Shown here one piece after another: positions 46,331 through 54,962 of a DNA stretch of 64,000 nt. Both the position numbers and the translations under genes were made by a program. The notes below the pieces were generated by a model that searched no databases, was not told where the DNA came from, and saw only the letters and a list, made by a program, of their open reading frames with translations. This stretch comes from Spiribacter halobius (GTDB taxonomy: Bacteria; Pseudomonadota; Gammaproteobacteria; Nitrococcales; Nitrococcaceae), in NCBI RefSeq assembly GCF_020883455.1, contig NZ_CP086615.1, positions 1,364,001 through 1,428,000 of the forward strand, in the 5' to 3' direction. How positions within the stretch are numbered: the stretch's first letter is position 1; each line of letters opens with the position of its first letter.

Positions 46331-48118
46331 ATGACCGACGCCTCTGACCGCCCCCGCCTGCGCAGCCAGGCCTGGTTCGACAACCCCGATGAGCCGGGGA
46401 TGACGGCGCTCTACCTCGAGCGCTATCTGAACTACGGGCTCACCGAATCGGAGCTGCGGTCGGGGCGGCCGATCATCGGCATCGCCCAGACCGGCAGCGA
46501 GCTCGCCCCCTGCAACCGTCATCACGTGGAGCTCGCCCAGCGGGTGAAGGACGGCATCCGCGATGCCGGCGGCGTGCCCATGGAGTTCCCGATCCACCCC
46601 ATTCAGGAGACCGGCAAGCGGCCCACCGCGGCGCTTGACCGCAACCTCGCCTATCTGAGCCTGGTGGAGGTGCTGCACGGCTACCCCATGGACGGCGTCG
46701 TGCTCACCACCGGCTGTGACAAGACCACGCCGGCCTGCCTGATGGGGGCGGCCACGGTGGATCTGCCTGCCATCGTGCTCTCCGGCGGCCCGATGCTGGA
46801 CGGCCAGTTCGCCGGCCGGCGGGTCGGCTCCGGTAGCGTGATCTGGGAGGCGCGCCGGCTCTACGCCGCCGGGGAGATCGACTACGAGCGCTTCATGCAG
46901 ATGGCCGCCGCCTCGGCGCCGAGCGCCGGGCACTGCAACACCATGGGCACCGCGCTCTCCATGAACTCGGTGGCGGAGGGGCTCGGCATGTCGCTGCCGG
47001 GCTGCGCGAGCATCCCTGCGCCCTACCGCGAGCGGGGGCAGATGGCCTACCGCACCGGCCGCCGGGCGGTGGAGCTGGTGCTGGAGGATATCCGCCCCTC
47101 TGCGATCCTCACCCGCGAGGCCTTCGAGAACGCGATCCGCCTGTGCTCGGCCATCGGCGGCTCCACCAACGTGCCGGTGCACCTGATCGCCATCGCCCGC
47201 CACATGGGCGTGCCCCTGGACATCGAGGACTGGCAGACCCTGGGTTACGAAATTCCGCTGCTGGTGAACTGCCAGCCTGCCGGCGAGCATCTGGGCGAAG
47301 GCTTTCACCGCGCCGGCGGCGTGCCCGCGGTGCTGCACGAGCTGCTGGGGCAGGGGCTGCTGCATGGCGAGGCGCTGACCGTGAACGGCCGTACCCTTGC
47401 CGACAACTGCCGCCAAGCCGGGTCCGGTGACCGCGACGTGATCCGACCGTTCGACGAGCCGCTCATCCACAACGCGGGCTTCCTGGTGATGTCCGGGAAT
47501 CTGTTCGACTCGGCGCTGATGAAGACCTCGGCCATCAGCCGCCACTTCCGCGACGCCTACCTGTCACGGCCGGGCGCCGAGGGCATCTTCGAGGGCCGTG
47601 CCATCGTCTTCGAGGGGCCGGAGGACTACCACGCCCGCATCAACGATCCGGCGCTTGGCATCGACGAGGACTGCGTGCTGTTCATCCGCAACTGCGGCCC
47701 GGTCGGGTACCCGGGCTCGGCCGAGGTGGTGAACATGCAGCCGCCGGACGCCCTCATCCGCAAGGGCGTGAAGGAGCTGCCCTGTATCGGTGACGGCCGC
47801 CAGAGCGGGACCTCCGGCAGCCCGTCGATCCTCAACGCCTCGCCGGAGGCGGTGCGCGGCAGCGGGCTTGCGGTGCTGCGCACCGGTGACCCGGTGCGCA
47901 TCGACCTCAACACCCGGCGGGTCGAGGTGTGCCTGGATGCCGACGAATACCAGCAGCGTCTCGCGGCCTGGGAGCCGCCGGCGCTCACCGACCAGACGCC
48001 CTGGCAGCAGCTCTACCGCGCCAACGTCGGGCAGCTCGCCCAGGGTGCCTGCCTGGAGCCGGCGGTCGCCTTCGTGCGCATCGACCAGACCCGCGGCCTG
48101 CCGCGCCACTCGCACTGA
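46331..48118 (+). CDS. IlvD/Edd family sugar-acid dehydratase (D-xylonate type)
   Basis: Iron-sulfur dehydratase of 595 residues. It tracks Caulobacter XylD closely, from RSQAWFDNPDEPGMTALYLERYLNYG to the ending LPRHSH. Cluster cysteines are Cys61 (APCNRHH), Cys129 (TTGCDKTTPA) and Cys202 (GHCNTMG), with Mg-carboxylated Lys131. XylD-type enzymes dehydrate D-xylonate, D-gluconate or related aldonates to 2-keto-3-deoxy acids. Its presence beside dgoD makes a second substrate likely. It lies 31 nt downstream of dgoA and 11 nt before the kinase. Confidence 0.92.
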   Translation: MTDASDRPRLRSQAWFDNPDEPGMTALYLERYLNYGLTESELRSGRPIIGIAQTGSELAPCNRHHVELAQRVKDGIRDAGGVPMEFPIHPIQETGKRPTAALDRNLAYLSLVEVLHGYPMDGVVLTTGCDKTTPACLMGAATVDLPAIVLSGGPMLDGQFAGRRVGSGSVIWEARRLYAAGEIDYERFMQMAAASAPSAGHCNTMGTALSMNSVAEGLGMSLPGCASIPAPYRERGQMAYRTGRRAVELVLEDIRPSAILTREAFENAIRLCSAIGGSTNVPVHLIAIARHMGVPLDIEDWQTLGYEIPLLVNCQPAGEHLGEGFHRAGGVPAVLHELLGQGLLHGEALTVNGRTLADNCRQAGSGDRDVIRPFDEPLIHNAGFLVMSGNLFDSALMKTSAISRHFRDAYLSRPGAEGIFEGRAIVFEGPEDYHARINDPALGIDEDCVLFIRNCGPVGYPGSAEVVNMQPPDALIRKGVKELPCIGDGRQSGTSGSPSILNASPEAVRGSGLAVLRTGDPVRIDLNTRRVEVCLDADEYQQRLAAWEPPALTDQTPWQQLYRANVGQLAQGACLEPAVAFVRIDQTRGLPRHSH

Positions 48119-48129
48119 AGGAGTTGGCC

Positions 48130-49074
48130 ATGAACCCCGTGGTGGTGACCGCCGGCGAGTCCATGATCCGGCTGATGGGGGCGGAGGCCACACGCCTGCG
48201 CCATGCCGACAGCCTCACCGTCGGCATCGCCGGCGCCGAGAGCAACCTCGCCATCGGCCTCAGCCGGCTCGGGCACGCCGTCGCGCTGATCACCCGCCTA
48301 GGCGACGACGAGCTCGGCGAGCTGGTGCTCCGCCGCATCGCCGCCGAGCGCGTCGACCTGCGCGGCGTGCGACGCGTCCACGGTGCGAGCACCGGGCTGC
48401 TGCTTCGGGAGCAGGCACCCGAGGGCCAGCGCGTCTACTACTACCGGCACGGCTCGGCCGCGTCCGGGCTGTCCCCGGATGACGTCGATCCCACCCTGCT
48501 GGCCGGGGCGCGGGTGCTGCATCTCACCGGCATTACGCCCTCGCTCTCCGCGAGTGCCCGGGCGTTCTGTGATGCCCTCATGGTCGAGGCGCGCGGTCAG
48601 GGGCTGATGGTGAGCCTGGACGTCAACTTCCGCTCGCGGCTGTGGCCGGCCGAGGCCTGTCGCGGCTGGATCGAGGCGGCGCTGCCGGCGGCGGACCTGC
48701 TGTTCATCTCGCGGGAGGAGGGCGAGGCACTCTGGGGGGCGGTGGACCAGGCCCTGCTGGAGCGGCTGGCCGCCGCGGGGCCGCGCGGCGTCATCCTCAA
48801 GGGCGATGGCGCCGACAGCCTGGCATGGGTCGAGGGCCAGCTGCATCGGGCGCCGCTGCATGCCGTCAGCGCCGTGGACCCGGTGGGCGCGGGGGATGCC
48901 TTCGCGGCGGGCTATCTCGATGGCTGGCTGGCGGGCCGGCCCCCGGAAGCCTGCCTGCGCCAGGCCAACGCCATGGGCGCGATCTGTGTCACCGGGCGGG
49001 GGGACTACGAGGGGCTGCCGGAGCGCGCGAGCCTGGAGCGGTTCATGGCCGGGAGCCACGAGTTGGGGCGCTGA
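48130..49074 (+). CDS. PfkB-family 2-dehydro-3-deoxygluconate-type kinase
   Basis: Sugar kinase of 314 residues phosphorylating a 2-keto-3-deoxy aldonate. The PfkB signatures are intact: AGAESNLAIGLSRLG (residues about 35-49) and the catalytic aspartate in DPVGAGDAFAAGY (Asp256). It resembles KdgK rather than DgoK, which is of another fold. It is the last gene of the operon and supplies the KDPGal substrate for dgoA. ATG at 48130 follows GGAGTTG; longer frames are shadows. Confidence 0.9.
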   Translation: MNPVVVTAGESMIRLMGAEATRLRHADSLTVGIAGAESNLAIGLSRLGHAVALITRLGDDELGELVLRRIAAERVDLRGVRRVHGASTGLLLREQAPEGQRVYYYRHGSAASGLSPDDVDPTLLAGARVLHLTGITPSLSASARAFCDALMVEARGQGLMVSLDVNFRSRLWPAEACRGWIEAALPAADLLFISREEGEALWGAVDQALLERLAAAGPRGVILKGDGADSLAWVEGQLHRAPLHAVSAVDPVGAGDAFAAGYLDGWLAGRPPEACLRQANAMGAICVTGRGDYEGLPERASLERFMAGSHELGR

Positions 49075-49131
49075 CGCGCATCGGTGAGCCGGCGGGAGGC
49101 CACGGGATCAACGCTGCACCGCAGGGCGGCG

Positions 49132-50298
49132 TTACGCTGATGCCTGGTCGCCGGCGGGTGCCGGCGGCGGCTGCGCCGGTATCGCCGCCACCACCCGGTT
49201 GCGTCCGCCGCGCTTTGCTTCGTAGAGGGCCCGGTCGGCGCGCCGGTAGAGCGCGTCGAACCGTGTTTCCGTGCCCGGCGTGCTGGTGGCGACGCCGATG
49301 CTGACCGTGACCCGCGGGAAGTGCGGCGCCCAGGGCTGCGCCTCGCCCTCGATCCGGGCGCGGATGCGCTCGCAAAGGGCCAGTGCCTCGGCCTCGCCGG
49401 TATCCGGCATCAGCAGACCGAACTCTTCGCCGCCGAGGCGCGCGACCATGTCCGCCGCCCGCACCGATGCCGTCAGACGCTCGGCGAGCTGGCGCAGGGC
49501 GCGGTCACCGGCCGGGTGGCCATCACGGTCGTTGATCGACTTGAAATGGTCGACGTCAATCAGCGCGACGCTTACCGGCCGGCCGTTGCGGCGATGCTGG
49601 GCCAGCACCCAGTCCGCCCGCTGGAGCAGCGCGCGGCGGTTGGGCAGCCCGGTGAGGGCATCGGTGATCGTTAGCCGCTCCAGGGCATCGCGCTGGCGGA
49701 GCATGCCGCTGACCGCCGCCACCAGCGCCCCGATGATGAGCAGCAGCAGGAAGCCGAGCCCGGTGACTACGGTGGCGAGGAGGGCGGCGAGCCGCTGCTG
49801 CGCGGCCGAGGCCTCGTGGTTCGCTGCGTGCAGGGTGCTGTAGGCATAGGCAAGCTGCGACTCCACCCGGCCCGCCACCTGAATGAAGTCGCTCAGCCGC
49901 TCCGGGGCCTCCAGCACGCGATAGGTCAGCAGCCGCAGCTCGGGCAGCTGTGCCAGCGCCTGGTCGAGCGCTTCCCGGGCCTCGGTGGTGTCGCCGGGGC
50001 GGAGGCCGAGCCGCTGCAGCCCGGCGCGCAGGGCCGTGGCCTGATTGTGTACGTTGTTCAGCGCCGCCGTCATCTCCCGCTGATGGAAGCGGCTCGGCGC
50101 TTCGCGCATGGCCTCCGCCGCGCGACGCAGCGCGGCCACCTGCTGCTGCCCGCGCACGATGTCGCTGGCCGCCGCCGTGTGGTCGGCGCCGAGCCGCTGG
50201 TCCACTTCGGTGGCGAAGACCCAGAGCGCCAGCCCCGTGCCCAATGCGATCAGCAGATAGGTCCCGACAAGCGCAGTGCGCAGGCGCCAGCGCGCCAT
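49132..50298 (-). CDS. Membrane-bound diguanylate cyclase
   Basis: Protein of 388 residues: an N-terminal helix (ALVGTYLLIALGTGLALWVF), a periplasmic four-helix-type sensor domain (to about 175), a second helix, and a GGDEF domain from TDALTGLPNRRAL. The signature reads GGEEF at residues 289-293, DxDxFKxxND appears as DVDHFKSINDRDGHPAGD, and an inhibitory I-site RAAD stands five residues upstream at 280-283, so synthesis of c-di-GMP is expected. Start at ATG 50296-50298, sharing one base with the stop of the upstream gene, giving strict coupling. Confidence 0.92.
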   Translation of the reverse strand: MARWRLRTALVGTYLLIALGTGLALWVFATEVDQRLGADHTAAASDIVRGQQQVAALRRAAEAMREAPSRFHQREMTAALNNVHNQATALRAGLQRLGLRPGDTTEAREALDQALAQLPELRLLTYRVLEAPERLSDFIQVAGRVESQLAYAYSTLHAANHEASAAQQRLAALLATVVTGLGFLLLLIIGALVAAVSGMLRQRDALERLTITDALTGLPNRRALLQRADWVLAQHRRNGRPVSVALIDVDHFKSINDRDGHPAGDRALRQLAERLTASVRAADMVARLGGEEFGLLMPDTGEAEALALCERIRARIEGEAQPWAPHFPRVTVSIGVATSTPGTETRFDALYRRADRALYEAKRGGRNRVVAAIPAQPPPAPAGDQASA

Positions 50299-50810
50299 CA
50301 GAGCGCCTGCAGCTCCACGATCCCCCAGATCCACTGGGTCATGCTGGGGTGCCCGTCCATTACCGCCTCGGCGTCTTCCGGGACCACCAGCATGAGCGGC
50401 CCGAAGGCATCCCGCGGGATGGGCTCGCCGTCCAGCCGCGTCACCAGCAGATAGGCCTTCTGCCGCAGCTCGTCGGGGTTCAGGAACACCGTGTAGCCGT
50501 CCTCGGCCACGAGGCGGACGCGCTGGAATCCGCTGATGTCGTGCTCATCCAGCAGCGACGTCAGCCGGACTCCCAGGAAACGACCCTCCGGCCCCTCGAA
50601 GTGCCGGAACCGCGATTCGTACAGACCCGCCGCCTCGATGTCGGCGAGCGACAGGCGCTGGCGCTCGCCGTGATCCCTGATCGTGAGCACGGGGGTGGTA
50701 TCGCTGGACGGGCTGGCGTCGCTCGGGCGCAACTCCGCCGCCTGGGCGCCGAAGAACAGGCTGAGCATGAGCAGGCCTGACGCCAGGCCAGGGATGTAGG
50801 CACTCCGCAC
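50298..50810 (-). CDS. Exported Moco-fold-like protein lacking cysteine
   Basis: Protein of about 170 residues. A GTG start at 50808-50810 is favoured because AGGAGG stands 10 nt upstream, giving a normal signal peptide (YIPGLASGLLMLSLFFGAQA). The body, VRLTSLLDE through GYTVFLNPDELRQKAYLLVT to RDAFGPLMLVVPEDAE, resembles the molybdopterin-binding oxidoreductase fold of sulfite oxidase relatives, but there is no cysteine anywhere, so Moco cannot be coordinated normally. It probably works as a periplasmic ligand-binding or accessory partner of the cyclase that it overlaps by one base. Longer alternative start at 50858. Confidence 0.7.
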   Translation of the reverse strand: MRSAYIPGLASGLLMLSLFFGAQAAELRPSDASPSSDTTPVLTIRDHGERQRLSLADIEAAGLYESRFRHFEGPEGRFLGVRLTSLLDEHDISGFQRVRLVAEDGYTVFLNPDELRQKAYLLVTRLDGEPIPRDAFGPLMLVVPEDAEAVMDGHPSMTQWIWGIVELQAL

Positions 50811-50920
50811 GGGCCGCGGGCCTCCTGAAGTCGCCGTGGAGAGCGCGGATTGTGGCATAGGGCACGCTTTGCGGGCAGTGCGCTCCGGACGGACGCGACG
50901 CTTCGGCGATGACCGGCAGG

Positions 50921-52375
50921 TCAGGGTGGCGATACGGAACCGGTGTAGACCGGCTCGCAGTCGTCCGGGGTCAGTGCCTCGACGCCGCGTTCCACCAGGC
51001 TGGTCAGCGGGCCGAGCAGCGAAGCCACCATGCTGGTCTCGGCGATACCCGGGTCGGCAAAGGTGCCGGTGATGGCCTGCTCCATCACCGCGCAGCCTCG
51101 CTCGTCCACCAGCAGTACACGGAAGTCCTGAAACCGCTGCTCGGGGATGTCCAGTGCGCCCAGCGCCGCCAGGCGGTTGCTCCCGGTGGCCAGGGCCACA
51201 TCTTCCACCGCCGCGATGCCGTCGGTGATCCGCCAGACCGAAGCCAGCTGCCGGATCTGCGTGCTGCCGTCGCCGCCTCGTAGCAGTCGCGTGTAGTCGT
51301 AGCCCTTGGTGACGGCGAGACCGGCGGGCCCGGCGAAGAGGAAGGCACCGACGTCCACCAGATTGAAGCGCTGGGTGGAACGGTATTCGGCGAGCCGCTG
51401 GTCAAGGTCCACCCCTTCCACGCGAAGCGACTCTCCACCCAGCCGGATTCGCCCGTTCAGGCTGCGGGTGAGCCCCGCCCGGTCGTGTCCCCGAGCCTCC
51501 AGGGTCACCTCCAGGTCCATGCGGCCGCTGGCCTCCGCCTCGCTGGCGAGGTTGTTGAGGAAGGCCTCCAGCGCAAAGCCGCGCAGGCGGTACGCGAGCT
51601 CGAAGGCGGGTGTGCCGCCGGTGACGTCCGCCCGGAGCTCACCGTCCAGCTCGCCGTCGAAGATCGCAGCGCGCAGCGGGGTGGCGGCGAGCTGACCACC
51701 GTCGGCTTGCAGGTTGGCGTGGAGCCCGGAGATGACGAGCGCTCCGCGCTGCACCCGAGCGCACTCGAGCGCGCCGTCAAGCCACAGGCGCTGCAGTGTT
51801 GCCCTGTCCGGCGCCGCGGCGAGACGGATCTGCGGCAGCGTCAGCTGACAGCCGTCGGCCTGAATCTCCGGACCCGTTGCCTCATCCCGATAGCGAAAGG
51901 AGGTGTCCTTCAGGCTGATTGCAGGGAGTGAGGGTGTCTCGCCCGCGGCATCGCCACCGCCTGCGGCGGGCCAGCTGCCCTCTTCGCCGCGGACCAGGTG
52001 GATCGCGGCACCACTCGCGTGCACGGCAGCGAGGCTCACCGTGCCCTGCAGCAGCTCCACGACCGATGGCCGCAGCCGCAGGCGCTCGGCGCGGAATAGC
52101 GGGGTTTCACCGTCGCCGACGCGGACTGCGTCGAGCGTCAGCGCAGGCCCGGCTAGCAGGTCCAGCCCGACAGCGCCTTCGATACGGACGTTCTGGCCGA
52201 GCGCCTCCGATGCGGTACGCTCGAGCCGCGGTCGCAGGAAACCCAGGTCCATTGCGGTCGCGGCGATCAGGGCGACTGCAACCAGCGCCAGGAGAGCCAC
52301 CGTTGCGAGGAGGGCGCGCCGGGAGCGCAGTGGGCCCGCGTGGCGGGTCGCCGATTCGGCCGGGCTGTGGGGCAT
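50921..52375 (-). CDS. AsmA family protein
   Basis: Inner-membrane-anchored protein of 484 residues with an N-terminal helix (ALLATVALLALVAVALIAATA) and an AsmA domain starting RLERTASEALGQNVRIEGAVGLDLLAGPALTLDAVRVG. The C-terminal AsmA-2 part includes LNNLASEAEASGRMDLEVTLEARG. It is compact by family standards. AsmA relatives act in lipid transport and outer-membrane integrity, complementing the YdbH operon elsewhere in this window. Start at ATG 52373-52375, near AAAGGA. It is divergent from the ppk2 gene. Confidence 0.88.
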   Translation of the reverse strand: MPHSPAESATRHAGPLRSRRALLATVALLALVAVALIAATAMDLGFLRPRLERTASEALGQNVRIEGAVGLDLLAGPALTLDAVRVGDGETPLFRAERLRLRPSVVELLQGTVSLAAVHASGAAIHLVRGEEGSWPAAGGGDAAGETPSLPAISLKDTSFRYRDEATGPEIQADGCQLTLPQIRLAAAPDRATLQRLWLDGALECARVQRGALVISGLHANLQADGGQLAATPLRAAIFDGELDGELRADVTGGTPAFELAYRLRGFALEAFLNNLASEAEASGRMDLEVTLEARGHDRAGLTRSLNGRIRLGGESLRVEGVDLDQRLAEYRSTQRFNLVDVGAFLFAGPAGLAVTKGYDYTRLLRGGDGSTQIRQLASVWRITDGIAAVEDVALATGSNRLAALGALDIPEQRFQDFRVLLVDERGCAVMEQAITGTFADPGIAETSMVASLLGPLTSLVERGVEALTPDDCEPVYTGSVSPP

Positions 52376-52483
52376 GGGGGAATCCTTTGCGAGCTCTGAC
52401 GGCCAGTATAGGGAAGCGCTGCGGCGGTACTCCGAAGCAGGGCAGGCAGGCTCCGAAGCAGTGAACAGGAGGCCATCAGGGCA

Positions 52484-53245
52484 ATGAAGGAAGCGCGACT
52501 GTCGCGGCTGCGCATGGGCGGTGCGGTTAGCAAGGCCGACTACCGGCGGCTGCTCAAGGCCTGGCAGCTGGATCTGCTCACCCTGCAACAGGGCTTCCTG
52601 CGTGATGGCGGGCGGGCGATCGTCAATATCGAGGGTATGGATGCTGCGGGCAAGGGCGGTGCCGTGCGCCGGCTGGTGGAGCGGCTGGATCCGCGCGGCT
52701 ACAAGGTCTACCGGATCGGTCCACCGGATCCGCGCGATCAAGCCAAGCACTACCTTTACCGCTTCTGGCAGCGTCTGCCGGCACCTGGCGAGCTGGTGAT
52801 CTTCGACCGCTCATGGTACGGGCGGGTGCTGGTCGAGCGTGTCGAGGGGCTCGCCCGGCCGGCCGAGTGGCGGCGCGCCTACCGTGAAATCAACGATCTC
52901 GAGCGGACCCTGGTGGACGACGGCGTGGTGCTGTGCAAGCTCTGGTTTCACATTGACCCTGACGAGCAGCTGCGCCGGTTCGAGGAGCGCCTGGAGGACC
53001 CGTTCAAGCGCTGGAAGATGTCTGAGGACGACTGGCGCAACCGGGCACGCTGGGACGACTACATCGCCGCGGCCGAAGAGATGTTTCGCGAAACCGACAC
53101 CACGCCGGCGCCCTGGAGCGTGATCGGCGCCAACCATAAGCGTTATGCGCGACTCGCCGCCCTACGCGTCGTGGTGGAGGCCCTGGCGTCCGCCGCAGGT
53201 CGCCAGGGCACGGAACCGGCGCTGTCCCGCCGGCGCCTGCCGTGA
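52484..53245 (+). CDS. Polyphosphate kinase 2 family protein
   Basis: Cytoplasmic P-loop enzyme of 253 residues transferring phosphate between polyphosphate and a nucleotide. Walker A is in IEGMDAAGKGGA (residues 50-59), Walker B and lid in VIFDRSWYGRVLVERV (107-114), and KRWKMSEDDW is family-specific. The class (ADP, AMP or GDP specificity) cannot be set from motifs alone. It is followed after 37 nt by a pyrophosphatase-like gene, which suggests that pyrophosphate or polyphosphate metabolism is coupled. ATG start is supported by a GGAGGC site. Confidence 0.9.
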   Translation: MKEARLSRLRMGGAVSKADYRRLLKAWQLDLLTLQQGFLRDGGRAIVNIEGMDAAGKGGAVRRLVERLDPRGYKVYRIGPPDPRDQAKHYLYRFWQRLPAPGELVIFDRSWYGRVLVERVEGLARPAEWRRAYREINDLERTLVDDGVVLCKLWFHIDPDEQLRRFEERLEDPFKRWKMSEDDWRNRARWDDYIAAAEEMFRETDTTPAPWSVIGANHKRYARLAALRVVVEALASAAGRQGTEPALSRRRLP

Positions 53246-53282
53246 TCCACGCAGGCTGCGGCCGGGCGGGTATGCTGCGCCC

Positions 53283-53780
53283 ATGGATGCCGTCACACGA
53301 GGCCATGCTTCGCAGTCCCCACCGCGGGTCGAGGTGGTGATCGAGATTCCGCGCGGGAGCTTCCTCAAGCGCGGATCCACGGGTCACGTCGACTTCGTCT
53401 CGCCGCTGCCGTGTCCGTTCAACTACGGCTCGGTGCCGGCCTGGCTGGGTGGGGAGGGGGATCTGCTGGATGCGGTGGTTCTGGGGCCTCGCCTTGCCAT
53501 CGGCACGCGTCTGACGGTGCCGGTCCGGGGGGCGGTGGGGCTCGCCGAGCGGCGGCTCTACGACGACAAGCTGATCTGCAGCGAGCAGCCGCTCGGGTGG
53601 CGGACACGTGCCGCCGTCGTCGGGTTCTTCCGCGTCTACATCTGCGCCAAGCGCGGGCTCAATCTCCTGCGCGGACTCCCCACGGACGGCCGCTGTACGG
53701 GATGGGGCGCGGCGCAGGCGGCGCTGCAGCGCGCGTCACCCCGCCCGAGCGACTGGCGCGGACCACCCGTACCGTTCTAA
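53283..53780 (+). CDS. Divergent inorganic pyrophosphatase-like protein
   Basis: Protein of 165 residues with the soluble family I inorganic pyrophosphatase layout: VEVVIEIPRGSFLK at the start, PLPCPFNYGSVP, then GEGDLLDAVVLG and ERRLYDDKLIC. Several catalytic residues differ: the DGDPLD box reads EGDLLD, and the following DE pair of the MxDE motif aligns with ER, while the last Asp and Lys persist. Activity may therefore be reduced or redirected. It starts at ATG 53283, right after the ppk2 gene. No signal peptide is present. Confidence 0.7.
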   Translation: MDAVTRGHASQSPPRVEVVIEIPRGSFLKRGSTGHVDFVSPLPCPFNYGSVPAWLGGEGDLLDAVVLGPRLAIGTRLTVPVRGAVGLAERRLYDDKLICSEQPLGWRTRAAVVGFFRVYICAKRGLNLLRGLPTDGRCTGWGAAQAALQRASPRPSDWRGPPVPF

Positions 53781-53847
53781 GGTCGTCGTCGCGATCCCAT
53801 TGCGGGCCCGGTGCGTCGCGGCCCGGCAGAGCACAAGGAACCCTTCC

Positions 53848-54882
53848 ATGAACCAGTCCGACCCCCAGGCAGGCGTGCCGCTGACCCGCCTCGGCCGCAG
53901 CGGTCTCCACGTATCCCGCATCGCCCTCGGCACCATGATGTTCGGTGACCGCACGGATCGCGAGGAGGCCGCCCGCATCGTCGACGACGCCCGCGAGCGT
54001 GGCGTCAACATGATCGACACTGCCAACGCCTACTCCCACGGCCGTTCGGAGACCATCACCGGCGAGCTGATCGCCGCCGACCGCGATCGCTGGATCCTGT
54101 CCACCAAGGCCGGCATGGCCATGGGCGAGGGGCCGAACGAGCGCGGCGTCTCCCGGCGGCACCTGGAGCGCGCCACGGCGGCGTCGCTGGGCCGTCTCGG
54201 GACCGACGTCATCGACGTGCTCTATCTGCACAAGGAGGATCATGGCACGCCGCTGGAGGAGACCGTGCGCGCGGTGGCCGACCTCATCCGTTCGGGCCGC
54301 ATCCGCTACTTCGGCGTCTCCAACTACCGCGCCTGGCGCGTCGCCCGGATCTGCGACCTCTGCGACCAGGAAGGCATCGATCGCCCGGTGGTGGCGCAGG
54401 TCTACTACCACGCCCTCTACCGCGCTGCCGAGCTCGAGCTGCTGCCGGCCTGTGCTGCCCTGGGTGTCGGCGTGATGGGCTACAGCCCGCTGGCCCGTGG
54501 CGTGCTCACGGGCAAGTACGTGCCCGGCGCCGAGCCGCCGGCGGACAGCCGCGCCGCCGCCGGCAACCGCCGCATGCTCGCCACCGAGTACCATCCGGAA
54601 AACATCGCGGCCGCGGCCCGTCTGCGGGAGCACGTGGAGGGCCGTGGCGGCGCGCTGGCGCCCTTCGCCGTGGCCTGGGCACTGGCCAACCCGCTGGTGC
54701 ATGGCATCGTGGCCGGTCCGCGCACGCTGGCCCAGTGGCAGGGCTATTTCGCCGGCCTCGATCACGCGCCGGACGCCGACGACGAGTCCGCCGTAGACGC
54801 ACTGGTCCCCCCCGGTACCAGTGCCATCGCCCAGTACGTGGACCCTTCCTACCCGCCTGAGGGCCGCCCCCGGGCGCCTTGA
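53848..54882 (+). CDS. Aldo/keto reductase
   Basis: NADP(H)-dependent (beta/alpha)8 barrel oxidoreductase of 344 residues. The catalytic tetrad is visible as Asp and Tyr in IDTANAYSHG, Lys in LSTKAGM and His in LYLHKEDHG. The coenzyme site ARGVLTGKYVPG and GIVAGPRT fit the yeast YajO-like group. AAGGAACC is the ribosome binding site. It begins 67 nt after the pyrophosphatase-like gene; no pathway is suggested by context. Confidence 0.88.
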   Translation: MNQSDPQAGVPLTRLGRSGLHVSRIALGTMMFGDRTDREEAARIVDDARERGVNMIDTANAYSHGRSETITGELIAADRDRWILSTKAGMAMGEGPNERGVSRRHLERATAASLGRLGTDVIDVLYLHKEDHGTPLEETVRAVADLIRSGRIRYFGVSNYRAWRVARICDLCDQEGIDRPVVAQVYYHALYRAAELELLPACAALGVGVMGYSPLARGVLTGKYVPGAEPPADSRAAAGNRRMLATEYHPENIAAAARLREHVEGRGGALAPFAVAWALANPLVHGIVAGPRTLAQWQGYFAGLDHAPDADDESAVDALVPPGTSAIAQYVDPSYPPEGRPRAP

Positions 54883-54962
54883 ATCAGCTACGCTGAGGGC
54901 AGTAGTGGGGGGCCGGTTTCGTCGGCCCCTGCAGCGGGCCGGGCAGGGGAAGCCGACAGCCA

